A stretch of DNA of 64,000 nt from VFMC01 sp046331225. GTDB lineage: Bacteria; Actinomycetota; Acidimicrobiia; Acidimicrobiales; Ilumatobacteraceae. Made by a program: the position numbers and the translations under genes. The notes under the pieces were generated by a model. It was given only the letters and a program-made list of their open reading frames with translations, ran no database searches and was not told where the DNA came from. This document shows, piece after piece, positions 17,354 through 26,216 of the stretch. The stretch covers positions 579,137-643,136 of the forward strand of contig JAXLRF010000004.1 in NCBI GenBank assembly GCA_046331225.1. Reading direction: 5' to 3'. Positions within the stretch are counted from its first letter, which is position 1. Every line of letters begins with the position of its first letter.

Positions 17354-19213
17354 TCAGTCGTGGTGGTCGCCCGCGACGTCGACGATCTCGACCGACCCGA
17401 TCGGGTCGGGCAGGCTGGTCGGACCGTTCAGCCCGTTGAGCCGCGTGATCGGGTAGACCAGGCACGGCTGGTTGTGACCGAGCAGCGACAGCCCCGTCAG
17501 GTCGCCCGCCTGGTAGTGGTCGAGCCCGTTGGCGTACGGATACATCAGCTGCGTCGAGTCGTTCACGTGCGCGAGGCCCAGGGCGTGGCCGATCTCGTGG
17601 GCGAGCGTGCCCGTGAGCAGATCGGCCGGACCGGAGCTGGCGTAGGTGAGGTCGGAGCGCAGGAGCACGGTGCCGCGCACGATCTGCGACGTCGAGTAGC
17701 TGAAGCCACCGATGCCGAGCACGCTGCCGGTGAGCGAGCTGTTGTCGGCGCTGGTGCCCCAGCGGACGATCAGCTGACCGTTGGCCGCGGTGGTCGCGTT
17801 GGTCTCGATCACCGGCAGGTCGAAGCCGGTGGCGGCCCGGGCCTGCTGGATCGCGTTGTCGAACGACGCACGAGCGCGGGGCTGTGCGCCGGCGAAGTTG
17901 ACCAGCACCTGGATGTCCTGGCACGGGTTCCACCGCGGGTACGTGCCGTCGGGGTTGACCACGCTGATCTTGTACGACGTCGACACCACCGGCGTCGTGT
18001 CGGTGGTGGCCGGCACCGGGCGCTCGGCGGTGACGAACCATCCCGTCGTGTCGATCACGAGGTGCGTGCGGGCCTGGGTGTAGATGTTGACGCCGAGCGC
18101 CGAGGCGGGCGTGATGGTGCCGGCCGCGAGCACCTGGTGGCTGAGCGCGTTGGACACCGCGGCGTTGGGGCGACTGGTGCCCGACGGATAGGCGGTGAGG
18201 AAGCCGTTGGCGACCGGTTCGACGGTCGTGATGTTGAGCGCCACCGAACCGGCGGTCGTGACGCTGAACGGGAACGCCGACGTCTTCAGCGTGGCCGCCG
18301 GACCGATCGGCGGCATGTTGCTGCCGTCGCCGCGGGTGTCGGCCACGCGGTACGGCGTGACGGGCACGAACAGACCCTCGGTGCTCGACGTCGCGTTGGC
18401 GCCCGTGAAGTAGCCGTTCACGTCGATGACGACGTCACCACCGAGCATCGAGCTGATGTCGAAGCGCCCGTTGGCGAGCGGCACGATCGCCGACGCCGTC
18501 GCCGGCGCGCCGGGCAGTTCGGTGTTGACGACGCTGGTGCCCGGCCACGGCGTGCCCGACGGCCAGGCGGCGAACCAGCCCGGCAGGCCGATCCCGGTGA
18601 ACGAGATCGCGACGGCGTCGGCCGATGCCGGCACGCCCACCGAGGTCGCGTCGATCGTGCGCACCTCCGACGGAGCGAGCGGGTTCGACGACTCGCGGGT
18701 GTCGACGAGGCGAGTGGGACCGAGCGGCACGAGCCGACCCGCGGTGGCCGTCGCGGCCGGGCGGAACACACCCGTCAGGTCGACGACGAGGTGGGTGCCG
18801 GCCTGCGTGTAGACGCGGATGCTGCCGTCGGCGCCGATCGGGGTGATCGCGAAGTTGGCGCGGGTCTGACCGGCGCGATCGAGGTTGAGGACGCTGGTGG
18901 TCGGCCGGTCGCCGTCGCCCCACACGGTGACGAACCCCGGACCGCTCGAGTCGGTCGCGACGATCGTCACCGACGCGGCGACCGCGTCGCCGGGCACACC
19001 GGCTCGCGACCGCACCGGCACGACGACGGTCGCGCCGGCACCGGGCGCCGCGGCGCCACCGTCGCGAGTGTCGACCAGCCGGATGGGACCGACGGCGTCG
19101 AACGCGGTGGTGGTGACCGCCGCCGATGCGTCGCGTGGCGTCGCCGTCGTGACCGTCACGAGGCCGAGCGCCGCACAGATCAAGACCAGGAGAGGTGTCC
19201 GCCGCCGAAGCAC
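17354..19213 (-). CDS. Secreted matrixin-like zinc metalloprotease with RLxDTR repeats (paralogue)
   Basis: 619 residues from the GTG at 19213, which begins a good signal peptide (MLRRRTPLLVLICAALGLV ending near DASA). It has three RLVDTR/YRVADTR...D(L/V)(T/N)G repeats, then a catalytic domain with HEIGHALGLAH (about 539-549) and LMYPY as Met-turn. Domain order matches the neighbouring 15350-17224 protein throughout, so the pair arose by duplication. This copy has about 50 extra residues after the protease domain (LVYPITRLNGLNG...). No membrane anchor is visible, so it is probably released or held by the repeats at the surface. Confidence 0.85.
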   Translation of the reverse strand: MLRRRTPLLVLICAALGLVTVTTATPRDASAAVTTTAFDAVGPIRLVDTRDGGAAAPGAGATVVVPVRSRAGVPGDAVAASVTIVATDSSGPGFVTVWGDGDRPTTSVLNLDRAGQTRANFAITPIGADGSIRVYTQAGTHLVVDLTGVFRPAATATAGRLVPLGPTRLVDTRESSNPLAPSEVRTIDATSVGVPASADAVAISFTGIGLPGWFAAWPSGTPWPGTSVVNTELPGAPATASAIVPLANGRFDISSMLGGDVVIDVNGYFTGANATSSTEGLFVPVTPYRVADTRGDGSNMPPIGPAATLKTSAFPFSVTTAGSVALNITTVEPVANGFLTAYPSGTSRPNAAVSNALSHQVLAAGTITPASALGVNIYTQARTHLVIDTTGWFVTAERPVPATTDTTPVVSTSYKISVVNPDGTYPRWNPCQDIQVLVNFAGAQPRARASFDNAIQQARAATGFDLPVIETNATTAANGQLIVRWGTSADNSSLTGSVLGIGGFSYSTSQIVRGTVLLRSDLTYASSGPADLLTGTLAHEIGHALGLAHVNDSTQLMYPYANGLDHYQAGDLTGLSLLGHNQPCLVYPITRLNGLNGPTSLPDPIGSVEIVDVAGDHHD

Positions 19214-19220
19214 GAGCGAG

Positions 19221-19255
19221 GTTTCGGCACGCGGTCCGTGTCGTCTTGAGTCAAG
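19221..19255 (-). promoter_or_regulatory. σ28-like promoter and 15-bp palindrome upstream of 19213
   Basis: On the - strand TCAAG (19249-19245), 16 bases, then GCCGAAAC (19228-19221), 7 bases before the GTG start. The -35-like part lies inside the perfect palindrome GTCTTGAGTCAAGAC at 19241-19255, which could be an operator. Confidence 0.4.
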
Positions 19256-19381
19256 ACCGGTCTGGTTTGCCTCAAGATCCGACCGCGCGAGGTGGTGGTG
19301 CGTGCGTCGACTCCCCCGATCGCGGGTGACGACTACGCTCCCCGCCTCGCACGACCGACTTCGATCAGCGAGGGCAGACGC

Positions 19382-20065
19382 ATGGACACGACGACAGCGG
19401 ACGCGGGTCGCACCCCACGGATCACGTGGGCGGTGGTGCTCGGCTTCTTCCTCGTGCACACCGCCGTGTGGATCGGGCTCGTGCGTCTGGTGCCGGGCGA
19501 CGACTTCGTCGACTACGACGACCTCGGTGTGCTCGGCCTGCCCTGGGTGCGTCAGTTCGTCGTCGCGCTGGTGGTCGTGCTCGTCGTGCAGCTCGCGTTC
19601 ATCGGCCGACTCGGCTGGTGGCGCGAGGTGTGGCGCGACGCTCGGCCCGGTCGCTGGTGGATGTGGCTGCCGGTGGCACTGGTGGTGCTGGCCGCCGTCG
19701 GCACGATCGCGCGCGAGGGCGTCAGCGACGCCCCGACCCACTACTGGGTGGGGATGACCCTGACGATGGTGTTGGTGGGCGCGACCGAGGAGCTCACGTT
19801 CCGCGGGATCCTGCTGGTGGGTGCTCGCGAACTGGTCGACGAGCGCCGGGCGTGGCTCGTGTCGTCGGCGCTGTTCGGTCTGTTCCATCTGCCGAACGCG
19901 ATCCTCGGGCAGAGCCTGGCGTTGTCGCTGCGTCAGGTGGTCGCGACCGCGGTGATCGGATCGGCGTTCTACTGCCTGCGCCGCGCCGGCGGCTGGCTGC
20001 TGCCGTGCATCGTGCTGCACGCCGCGTACGACTGGTGCGTGATCCAGGGCAACGCGCTCGGCTGA
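19382..20065 (+). CDS. CPBP-family intramembrane metalloprotease
   Basis: 227 residues with about six to seven predicted membrane spans. The three CPBP (CAAX protease and bacteriocin-processing) motifs are present: EELTFR (E136, E137, R141), FGLFH (H169) and HAAYD (H213, D217). These form a membrane-embedded active site. The substrate is unknown; bacterial homologues process prenylated or signal-like peptides or act in immunity. AGGGCAG upstream of the ATG is a weak ribosome site. Confidence 0.88.
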   Translation: MDTTTADAGRTPRITWAVVLGFFLVHTAVWIGLVRLVPGDDFVDYDDLGVLGLPWVRQFVVALVVVLVVQLAFIGRLGWWREVWRDARPGRWWMWLPVALVVLAAVGTIAREGVSDAPTHYWVGMTLTMVLVGATEELTFRGILLVGARELVDERRAWLVSSALFGLFHLPNAILGQSLALSLRQVVATAVIGSAFYCLRRAGGWLLPCIVLHAAYDWCVIQGNALG

Positions 20066-20117
20066 TCGTTCGACCGCGCGGGAATGCGAACGCCGGCTCC
20101 GGCGGTTGACTGGCCTC

Positions 20118-20510
20118 ATGAGCATTCCCGCATCGCACGCCGACCTCCTCGAGTCCACCGCCCTCGCGCACGTGGCCACCATCGGGCCCGACGGCACCCC
20201 GCAGAACAACCCCGTCTGGTTCGGCTGGGACGGCACCCACGTGCTGTTCAGCCAGACGACGGGCCGTCAGAAGTACCGCAACCTGCAGGCCAACCCGGCC
20301 GTCGCGCTGTCGATCGTCGACCCCGCCAACCCGTACCGCTACCTCGAGATCCGCGGCACCGTCGTCGAGATCGTCGACGATCCGGGCAACGCGTTCATCA
20401 ACTCGATGGCGAAGAAGTACATGGGCCAGGACGTCTACCCGTGGCACCAGCCGACCGACCACCGCGTGGTCGTGAAGGTCGCGCCGACCAAGACGAGCCA
20501 GATGGGCTGA
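20118..20510 (+). CDS. PPOX-class F420-dependent/FMN-binding protein
   Basis: 130 residues with the split-barrel pyridoxamine-5'-phosphate-oxidase-like fold. Diagnostic segments are LAHVATIGPDGTPQNNPVWF near the N-terminus and GRQKYRNLQANPAVALSIVDP in the middle. Actinobacterial members of this length (FDOR-B type) mostly bind coenzyme F420. The substrate is unknown. The ATG at 20118 precedes the conserved N-terminus directly; no clear Shine-Dalgarno sequence is seen. Confidence 0.88.
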   Translation: MSIPASHADLLESTALAHVATIGPDGTPQNNPVWFGWDGTHVLFSQTTGRQKYRNLQANPAVALSIVDPANPYRYLEIRGTVVEIVDDPGNAFINSMAKKYMGQDVYPWHQPTDHRVVVKVAPTKTSQMG

Positions 20511-20566
20511 CCCGTTCGCGAGCGGGCCAGGACCGAGGGTCCGGCCGTCGACCCGTGGCAGCTGCC

Positions 20567-20572
20567 TAGGGT
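20567..20572 (+). promoter_or_regulatory. -10 hexamer of a leaderless gene
   Basis: TAGGGT lies 6 bases before the GTG at 20579, without a Shine-Dalgarno sequence. Confidence 0.5.
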
Positions 20573-20578
20573 TGGTGC

Positions 20579-21499
20579 GTGCCGGACCCGGTCCTCCCCG
20601 AGGGCAACCTCGACCGCTTCCTCGGCTTCGCCGATCTGTACGACGCGAGCCGTCCCTCGCCGCCCGTTCGACTCGGGCCGTTGCTGGCCGCGTACGCAGG
20701 CGTGGCCCGACCCGACGTGGTCGACCTCGGCAGCGGCACCGGCCTGTCGACCCGGTGGGCCGCCGGCTGGGCGGCCTCGGTGATCGGTGTCGAGCCCAAT
20801 CCCGACATGCGCGCGCAGGCCGAGACCCGGCCGCTGCCCAACGTCCGCCATCTCGCCGGCACCAGCTTCGACACGACCCTGCCCGCGGCGAGTGCCGACG
20901 TCGTGCTCGCGGTGCAGGCGATGCACTGGATGGAGCCCGTGGCCACGCTGGCCGAGGTGACGCGGGTGCTGCGGCCCGGTGGCGTGTTCGCGATCGTCGA
21001 CGCCGACTGGCCGCCCGTGACCGGTCGCGTCGCCGCCGAGCTCGGATGGGCCGAGGTGCATCGGCGGATCCGTGTGTTCGAGGCGCGCCTCGCCGCGGGT
21101 GAGACGGGCGAGACCCTGCACCGGCCGGTGCACGCGGACGATCCGGCGTTGCGCGACGACGACCTGCACGATCCGCACCGCAACCGGGTGATGCCGATGG
21201 GCGGGCAGAGTTGGTCGAAGCGTGAGCACCTCGAGCGACTGCGCACGAGCGGTCGGTTCGCGTTCGTGCGCGAGTTGCTGTTCGACGAGCCCGTCGAGTT
21301 CGCACCCGACGCCGATGCGACGGCGGCCGGCGAGCGCGTGATCGCGCTGATGCGCAGCCAGGGCAGCTATCAGCAGGTGCGGCGCGCCGGCATCACCGAC
21401 GACGACCTCGGCATGCCCGGGTTCGAGCAGGCGGTGCGCGACGCGGTGCTCGGGGCGCTGTCGTTCTCGTGGCGGGTGCGTCTCGGCGTGGTGCCCTGA
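20579..21499 (+). CDS. Class I SAM-dependent methyltransferase
   Basis: 306 residues. Motif I is VVDLGSGTGLSTRW (about residues 46-60), followed by an acidic residue in GVEPNPDM and a post-motif ADVVLAVQAMHWMEPVATL, the pattern of UbiE/class I methyltransferases. The C-terminal half (from about 170) has no recognised domain and probably shapes the acceptor pocket. It is convergent with 21512-23113, leaving 12 bases. Confidence 0.88.
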   Translation: MPDPVLPEGNLDRFLGFADLYDASRPSPPVRLGPLLAAYAGVARPDVVDLGSGTGLSTRWAAGWAASVIGVEPNPDMRAQAETRPLPNVRHLAGTSFDTTLPAASADVVLAVQAMHWMEPVATLAEVTRVLRPGGVFAIVDADWPPVTGRVAAELGWAEVHRRIRVFEARLAAGETGETLHRPVHADDPALRDDDLHDPHRNRVMPMGGQSWSKREHLERLRTSGRFAFVRELLFDEPVEFAPDADATAAGERVIALMRSQGSYQQVRRAGITDDDLGMPGFEQAVRDAVLGALSFSWRVRLGVVP

Positions 21500-21511
21500 G
21501 CGATCGTCGGG

Positions 21512-23113
21512 TCAGGGGACGACCGCCATCTCCTGCACGAGCAGCTTCGAGTCGGCACGCGGTGTCCAGCGCAGCCGGGCCGACATGCCGTACAGGTCCT
21601 CGTTGTTGACCAGCCAGACGAAGTACGCGTTGTCGTAGGCCACGCGCACGGCCTGCTGGTACAGGCGGTCGCGTTCGGCCTCGTCGAGTTCGGAGCGTCC
21701 CCGCTCGATCAGGTCGGACAGCACCGTGTTGGAGTTCGACGCGCCGATGCCGTTGCGGTCGTAGTAGGTCTGCAGCTGACGGCTCGGGTCGAGCAGCTCG
21801 TTGGAGCTCGACACGAAGATCGCATCGGGCCGGTCGGGCTGGCCGAACAGCACGTCGAGGTAGTCGGCGAACGGCGGGAGTTGCAGGTCGACGTCGAGCC
21901 CGACGGCACGCCAGTCGGCGGCGACGGCCTCGACGAGCTCGCGGTCGTCGAGCCAGCGTCCCGACGACTCGCCGACCAGCGTGATCCGGTCGCCGACCGC
22001 GCCAGCGGCGTCGAGCAGCCGTCGCGCCTCGTCGGGGTCGTACGGGTAGGCCTCGAGCGTGTCGTCGTGACCGATGATCGACGGGCTGAGCACCTGGCCC
22101 GGGTCGACCACCGCGTTGCCGCCGTACACGTCGTCGACGATCGCCTGCTTGTCGACGGCGAGGTTGAGCGCGCGGCGCACGCGGGCGTCGGCGGTGATGC
22201 CCTCGTCGGCGTCGAGGACCAGCACCGGGTGCTCCTGTCCTTGGCGAGTGGCCGGCTGTGGCACGCGGCCGAGGTCGGCGGCCGACAGGTTGGTCGCGAG
22301 GTCGTACGTGCCGTCGCCGAGCCCGGCCACGATCGCGTCGCGGTCGTCGACGAACGCGAAGGTGACGTTCGCGATCGACGGCGTGCCGCCCCAGTACGAG
22401 GGGGACGCGGCGAGCTCGATGCTGCCGTCGGCGTCGCGGCGCACGAACCGGTAGGGGCCGGTACCGATCGGCGCTGCCGACAGGTCGGCGTCGGCGGTGG
22501 CGGTGGGCGGCACGATCTTCAGGAGGTACATGCGGGCGGGCAGCGCGCCGTCGGGGCCCTCGGTGGTGATCCGGACGGTGCGGTCGTCGACGGCATCGGC
22601 ACCCGTGATCGACGAGAAGATGTCGCGTTGCTCGGTGGCGTCGCCGGCGATCAGCCGCATCATGCGCTCGACGGACGCGACCACCGCGTCGGCGCCGAAG
22701 GGTGTGCCGTCGTGGAACGTCACGCCGGCGCGCAGGTGGAACTCCCACGTGGTCGGATCGACCTGACGAGGCAGCTCGTCGGCGAGTAGCGGCACGAGCA
22801 CGCCGTCGGCGTCGCGGCCGAGCAGGGCCTCGTAGACGTTGTCGTCGATCGCTCGTTCGCTGCCGTCGTCGACGGTGTGCGGGTCGAGGCTCGTCGGTGC
22901 CGACGTCAGCGCGATCGTGATCGACGCGCCGTCGAGCACGACCGGGTCGGGCGGGGCGGAGGTGGACGGCGCGAGGCTGGTCGCCGTGGTGCGTGCGGGC
23001 TCGTCGGCGGCGCAGGCCGCCAACGCCCACGTGGCGGCCGACAGCACGAGGACGGCTCGGGCGGCCCGTGCACGAGCGGAGGCGCCGGCCGTGGCATGCG
23101 GGGAGTACGTCAA
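21512..23113 (-). CDS. ABC transporter solute-binding lipoprotein, family 5 (peptide/nickel type)
   Basis: 533 residues. The N-terminus carries an Arg-rich n-region, a hydrophobic helix and the lipobox LAAC. The rest matches SBP family 5: TSLDP near the start, WEFHLRAGVTFHDGTPFGADAVVASVER and GTGPYRFV. The start is set as TTG at 23113 by an AGGAGG element at 23123-23118 (- strand), 4 bases away; a GTG one codon earlier is too close. No permease or ATPase gene lies beside it, so it is an orphan binding protein. The substrate is probably an oligopeptide or similar. Confidence 0.85.
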   Translation of the reverse strand: MTYSPHATAGASARARAARAVLVLSAATWALAACAADEPARTTATSLAPSTSAPPDPVVLDGASITIALTSAPTSLDPHTVDDGSERAIDDNVYEALLGRDADGVLVPLLADELPRQVDPTTWEFHLRAGVTFHDGTPFGADAVVASVERMMRLIAGDATEQRDIFSSITGADAVDDRTVRITTEGPDGALPARMYLLKIVPPTATADADLSAAPIGTGPYRFVRRDADGSIELAASPSYWGGTPSIANVTFAFVDDRDAIVAGLGDGTYDLATNLSAADLGRVPQPATRQGQEHPVLVLDADEGITADARVRRALNLAVDKQAIVDDVYGGNAVVDPGQVLSPSIIGHDDTLEAYPYDPDEARRLLDAAGAVGDRITLVGESSGRWLDDRELVEAVAADWRAVGLDVDLQLPPFADYLDVLFGQPDRPDAIFVSSSNELLDPSRQLQTYYDRNGIGASNSNTVLSDLIERGRSELDEAERDRLYQQAVRVAYDNAYFVWLVNNEDLYGMSARLRWTPRADSKLLVQEMAVVP

Positions 23114-23183
23114 CACACCTCCTGCGATCGAGACGTCGATCCGATGGTCGTTCCGTGGCTGCCCATGTGCAGTCTCGCACGGT

Positions 23184-23651
23184 TCAGAGGAGCCGGTAGA
23201 CCTCGTAGGTGACCTCGTCGTGACCACCGGTGCCGATGCCGACGGCCTGGACCGAGTTGAGCCACTCGTACTGGCTGGCGCCGGTGTGGAAGGTGAACGC
23301 CACTCGTGGCTGGCGGCCGTCGACCAGGCGCGAGATGCCCGATCCGGTGATCGTGATCGCGGCGTGGTCGTCGGTGACGAGGGGGATGGTGTAGTCGAAG
23401 CGGGCGAAGCCCTGGCCCCGGAGGACGGCGCGGGAGGTGCCGATCAGGGGGACCACACGGCCGTGCAGCCGCGGTCCGTCGAACGTGCCGTCGATGATCC
23501 CGAGGAACACCTCGGCACCTTCGGGCCCACCGGGCGACACGTGTCGCTTGGTGAGCTCGAGGTGGAGGCGGAACAGGTACTCGACCGGGAGTTCGGTGAC
23601 CGCCGCCGGCAGCGAGGTCGCCGCTCGGGTGGAGGGGGAGGCGGTGCTCAT
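23184..23651 (-). CDS. DUF3237-domain protein
   Basis: 155 residues. The pattern LEYLFxLHLEL, GIIDGTFDGPRLHGRVVP, ARFDYTIPLVTDDHAAI and YEWLNSVQAVGIG...VTYEVYRL matches the DUF3237 lipocalin-like β-barrel family of unknown function. ATG 23651 is preferred; a TTG further upstream would add a poorly conserved tail. The upstream region contains GGTCAAGGAA, part of the element seen before two NERD-like genes. Confidence 0.75.
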   Translation of the reverse strand: MSTASPSTRAATSLPAAVTELPVEYLFRLHLELTKRHVSPGGPEGAEVFLGIIDGTFDGPRLHGRVVPLIGTSRAVLRGQGFARFDYTIPLVTDDHAAITITGSGISRLVDGRQPRVAFTFHTGASQYEWLNSVQAVGIGTGGHDEVTYEVYRLL

Positions 23652-23687
23652 GCCGACGACGGTGCGCCGGGGCTGACCATCGGTCAA

Positions 23688-24057
23688 GGAAATTGAGCAC
23701 GAAAAGTGGAGGACCTAGGTCCTGCGATCTCCCCCGATCGAGGGAACCCCTGGTCAGGGGATCGACCCCCGAACGAGTGATGACCCGACGTTGACTGCCC
23801 ATTGACCCCCTCGGTGTCGGATGGCCGTCGCACCTCCGTCGCCGCGACGGCACCGCGCAGGGAGAGCACGGTGCTCGGGACGGCAGCGGGGCTGCGCGAT
23901 CGTCGGGGGCGACGTGGCGGCGAGTCCTCGACGTGCGAGCGCAGGGGGTGGGCGGGCTGCCCCGCTCGGCCCACCCCCACTCGCGAACACACCGGTCCCG
24001 GTGGTCGACCGCCCCCCGGCCGACCACCGGCGGCCCCACTCGTACGCTCTCCCCGCC
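23688..24057. other. 370-base intergenic region with two palindromes
   Basis: No convincing gene is seen; the forward frame that runs through it has Pro/Arg/Ala-rich non-protein-like composition. It contains a perfect 14-bp palindrome AGGACCTAGGTCCT at 23710-23723 and a hairpin CCCCTG-GT-CAGGGG at 23747-23760. Both are candidate binding sites for the divergent genes 23651 (-) and 24058 (+). Confidence 0.6.
24043..24048 (+). promoter_or_regulatory. Possible -10 hexamer of a leaderless gene
   Basis: TACGCT lies 9 bases before the GTG at 24058, slightly wider spacing than the other cases. Confidence 0.35.
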
Positions 24058-26112
24058 GTGAACACGCCTCGACCCACCAGCGCCGTCGCACCACATCCCT
24101 GGTTCCGCTCCACCACCGACACGGTCGTGATGAGCCATCACGGACGCGTCGCCCGCTCGGACCGACCGGGGAGCCACGAGGCCATCCGGGCGGCGTACCG
24201 CGCCGGGTATCGCTGGTTCCAGATCGACGTCGTGGCGTGTCGGGACGGGCTCGTCTCGCTGCACGCCGTGTTCGGCCGTCGCTTCCGGTTCCGGTCGATG
24301 ACGGTTGCTCAGGTGCGCGCCAAGCTCGGCTACGAGGTGCCCACGCTGGCCGAGCTGCTCCGTGACGAGGAGCTCCGCGACGCACGGTGGAACGTCGAGA
24401 TCAAGAGCCGCACCGCGCTGCCGCAGCTGATCCGCACCCTGAAGGCCGCGCCGTCGGTGAGCCGGGTGATGGTGTCGGCGCCGGTGCACCCGTCGATCAT
24501 CCGTGAGGTGCGCGAGACCTTCGGCACCCTGGTCGCGGTGACGGCACCGCTCCACCACGGCGGCACGCTCGGCCGGATCTTCCTGACCCCGAAGGTCGAA
24601 CACGACGGGATGCAGGTCTTCCACTGGTTCGGTCGCCGCACGCACCGGCGCCACGGACGGGGGCGGACGAGCATCCAGTCGTGGACCATCGCGTCGCGCG
24701 CGCAGCTCGACGAGTGCCTCGCCGACGGGTGCCACCCGGTGGTGCGCGACTCCGACGAGGAGACCAAGGCCTACCTGCAACAGCGCGGCAAGTGGCCGGT
24801 GGTGCCGCCCGAGCTGCGCCGCATGCCGGCCGGCGTGACGCTGCACCACCCTCGTCCGAAGCGCGTGCCCTCGACGCCGATCGAGGTGCTGCTGCTGGGC
24901 GGCGGCGGATGGCGCGGCGCGTTCGGCTCGATCGGGACGGTCGCCTACCTCCAGGTGAGCGGACGCTGGCAGCACATCCGCCACGTCGTCGGATTGAGCG
25001 GCGGCTCGTTCGTGCCCGCGGCGCTGGCCGGCGAGTCGGCGATCGACGACGCCGACCCCACGCCGCGTCTGGCGACGTTGACCTCGCGGATGATGGGGCT
25101 GGGTGCCCGGATGAACGTGGCGCTGTTCCTGGCGGTGGTGCCGCTGTTCGTGATCTCGGTGCTGATCGCGTGGCAGCTGCCCGGTTGGTGGCTGGTGCTG
25201 CTGCCCACCGCGGCCGCGTTCGCGTTCCGTGGTCTGGTGAGCGTGCAGTGGCGCGCCATGATCGCGAGCCTGTTCGACGACGAGCAGCCGGCGACCCACG
25301 GGTCGCGTCGGTACGTGGTGTGCGCCACCGGGCGGTCGTCGGCGAGGCCGCACTTCTTCGTGGCGGGCGACGTGGACGACCTCGAACAGCCCGAGGCCGA
25401 TCCGACGACCGGCGAGCAGTGTGGCCGCATCCTCGGCTCGGGCTGGCGCTGGACCGATGCGGTGGTGTCGTCGACCGCGTTGCCGTGGGTGCAGGGCTAC
25501 GTCACCGAGAGCGACCCGACGCTCGGCGACGCCGGTCGGTCGGAGCGGCTGATCGACGGCGGCGTGGTGGGCATCTTCGGCCAGCAGTGGTTCGAACGCA
25601 GCCTGCTCGGGCCGTCGCTCGACGACGGCCACCGCACGCTCGCGGTCGACACCGGACGCAAACACCGCACCGGCGGGCGGTTGGTCGAGCGGCTGATGGG
25701 CGTGTCGACCGTCGGGCTGATGTCGCGGTGGGTGCAGATCGCGCTCGATGCCTCGTTCCGCAAGGAGATCGAGCGGGCGAGCCGGGCCGAGGCCGAGACG
25801 CCGGACGGGGTCGAGCCGATGATGACGCTGGTGCGTGTGGCCGAGACCGACGCCGCCGACCACCACGAGTTCAAGGCGCGTCGGGACGAGGTGTTGCGTC
25901 GGCTCGAGCACGCGCGCTGCATCGTGCGCCGTTTCGGCCTCACCGGTCTCGGTCGGCGCAACGCGCGGGTGACGATCGTGGCCGCAGTGGTGGCCTGCAT
26001 CGCCGACCTCGAGCACGAGCCGACGGTCGACTCGGTGCGTGCGCGGCTGGTGCAGGTCGGCGCAGCGCTGCGGCTGGGTGACGAGCTGGCGGTCGAGTGG
26101 GACGAGCTCTGA
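24058..26112 (+). CDS. Fusion of degenerate GDPD-like domain with patatin-like phospholipase
   Basis: 684 residues. Residues about 20-250 look like a glycerophosphodiester phosphodiesterase barrel: HHG (27-29), then AYRAGYRWFQIDV and NVEIKS (E114, K116). The canonical ExD is QxD (Q55, D57) and the HD pair is HA (H69-A70), so catalysis is doubtful. From about 275 a patatin domain follows: glycine-rich oxyanion loop GGGGWRGAFG (281-290), nucleophile elbow GLSGGS (S314) and a DGG motif in LIDGGVVG (catalytic Asp), so this half looks active as a lipid acyl hydrolase. Two hydrophobic spans (about 365-405) interrupt the patatin part and suggest membrane attachment. The start GTG is inferred from a nearby -10. 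Confidence 0.75.
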   Translation: MNTPRPTSAVAPHPWFRSTTDTVVMSHHGRVARSDRPGSHEAIRAAYRAGYRWFQIDVVACRDGLVSLHAVFGRRFRFRSMTVAQVRAKLGYEVPTLAELLRDEELRDARWNVEIKSRTALPQLIRTLKAAPSVSRVMVSAPVHPSIIREVRETFGTLVAVTAPLHHGGTLGRIFLTPKVEHDGMQVFHWFGRRTHRRHGRGRTSIQSWTIASRAQLDECLADGCHPVVRDSDEETKAYLQQRGKWPVVPPELRRMPAGVTLHHPRPKRVPSTPIEVLLLGGGGWRGAFGSIGTVAYLQVSGRWQHIRHVVGLSGGSFVPAALAGESAIDDADPTPRLATLTSRMMGLGARMNVALFLAVVPLFVISVLIAWQLPGWWLVLLPTAAAFAFRGLVSVQWRAMIASLFDDEQPATHGSRRYVVCATGRSSARPHFFVAGDVDDLEQPEADPTTGEQCGRILGSGWRWTDAVVSSTALPWVQGYVTESDPTLGDAGRSERLIDGGVVGIFGQQWFERSLLGPSLDDGHRTLAVDTGRKHRTGGRLVERLMGVSTVGLMSRWVQIALDASFRKEIERASRAEAETPDGVEPMMTLVRVAETDAADHHEFKARRDEVLRRLEHARCIVRRFGLTGLGRRNARVTIVAAVVACIADLEHEPTVDSVRARLVQVGAALRLGDELAVEWDEL

Positions 26113-26124
26113 GTCGAGCCGACG

Positions 26125-26211
26125 CGGTCGAGGGCGGTTGAGGGCGGTCGAGGGGCGGTCGAGGGCGGTCGAGGGCGGTCGAGGGCGGTCGAGGGCGGTC
26201 GAGGGGCGGTC
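26125..26211 (+). repeat. Tandem decamer repeat between convergent genes
   Basis: About nine head-to-tail copies of GGTCGAGGGC, some with one extra G, fill the 104-base gap between two convergent stop codons. No coding potential is claimed. It may be a slippage-prone minisatellite. Confidence 0.9.
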
Positions 26212-26216
26212 AGTGG

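Noticed and set aside
15410..19249. 1279-codon forward frame through the metalloprotease genes
   Set aside because: The reverse strand encodes complete paralogous proteases with HExxHxxGxxH motifs.
23821..24057. N-terminal extension of the GDPD-patatin frame
   Set aside because: The added residues are Pro/Arg/Ala-rich without homology, and a -10 hexamer lies just before GTG 24058.
26125..26211. CRISPR array
   Set aside because: The 10-bp units are directly adjacent without spacers and no cas gene is present.
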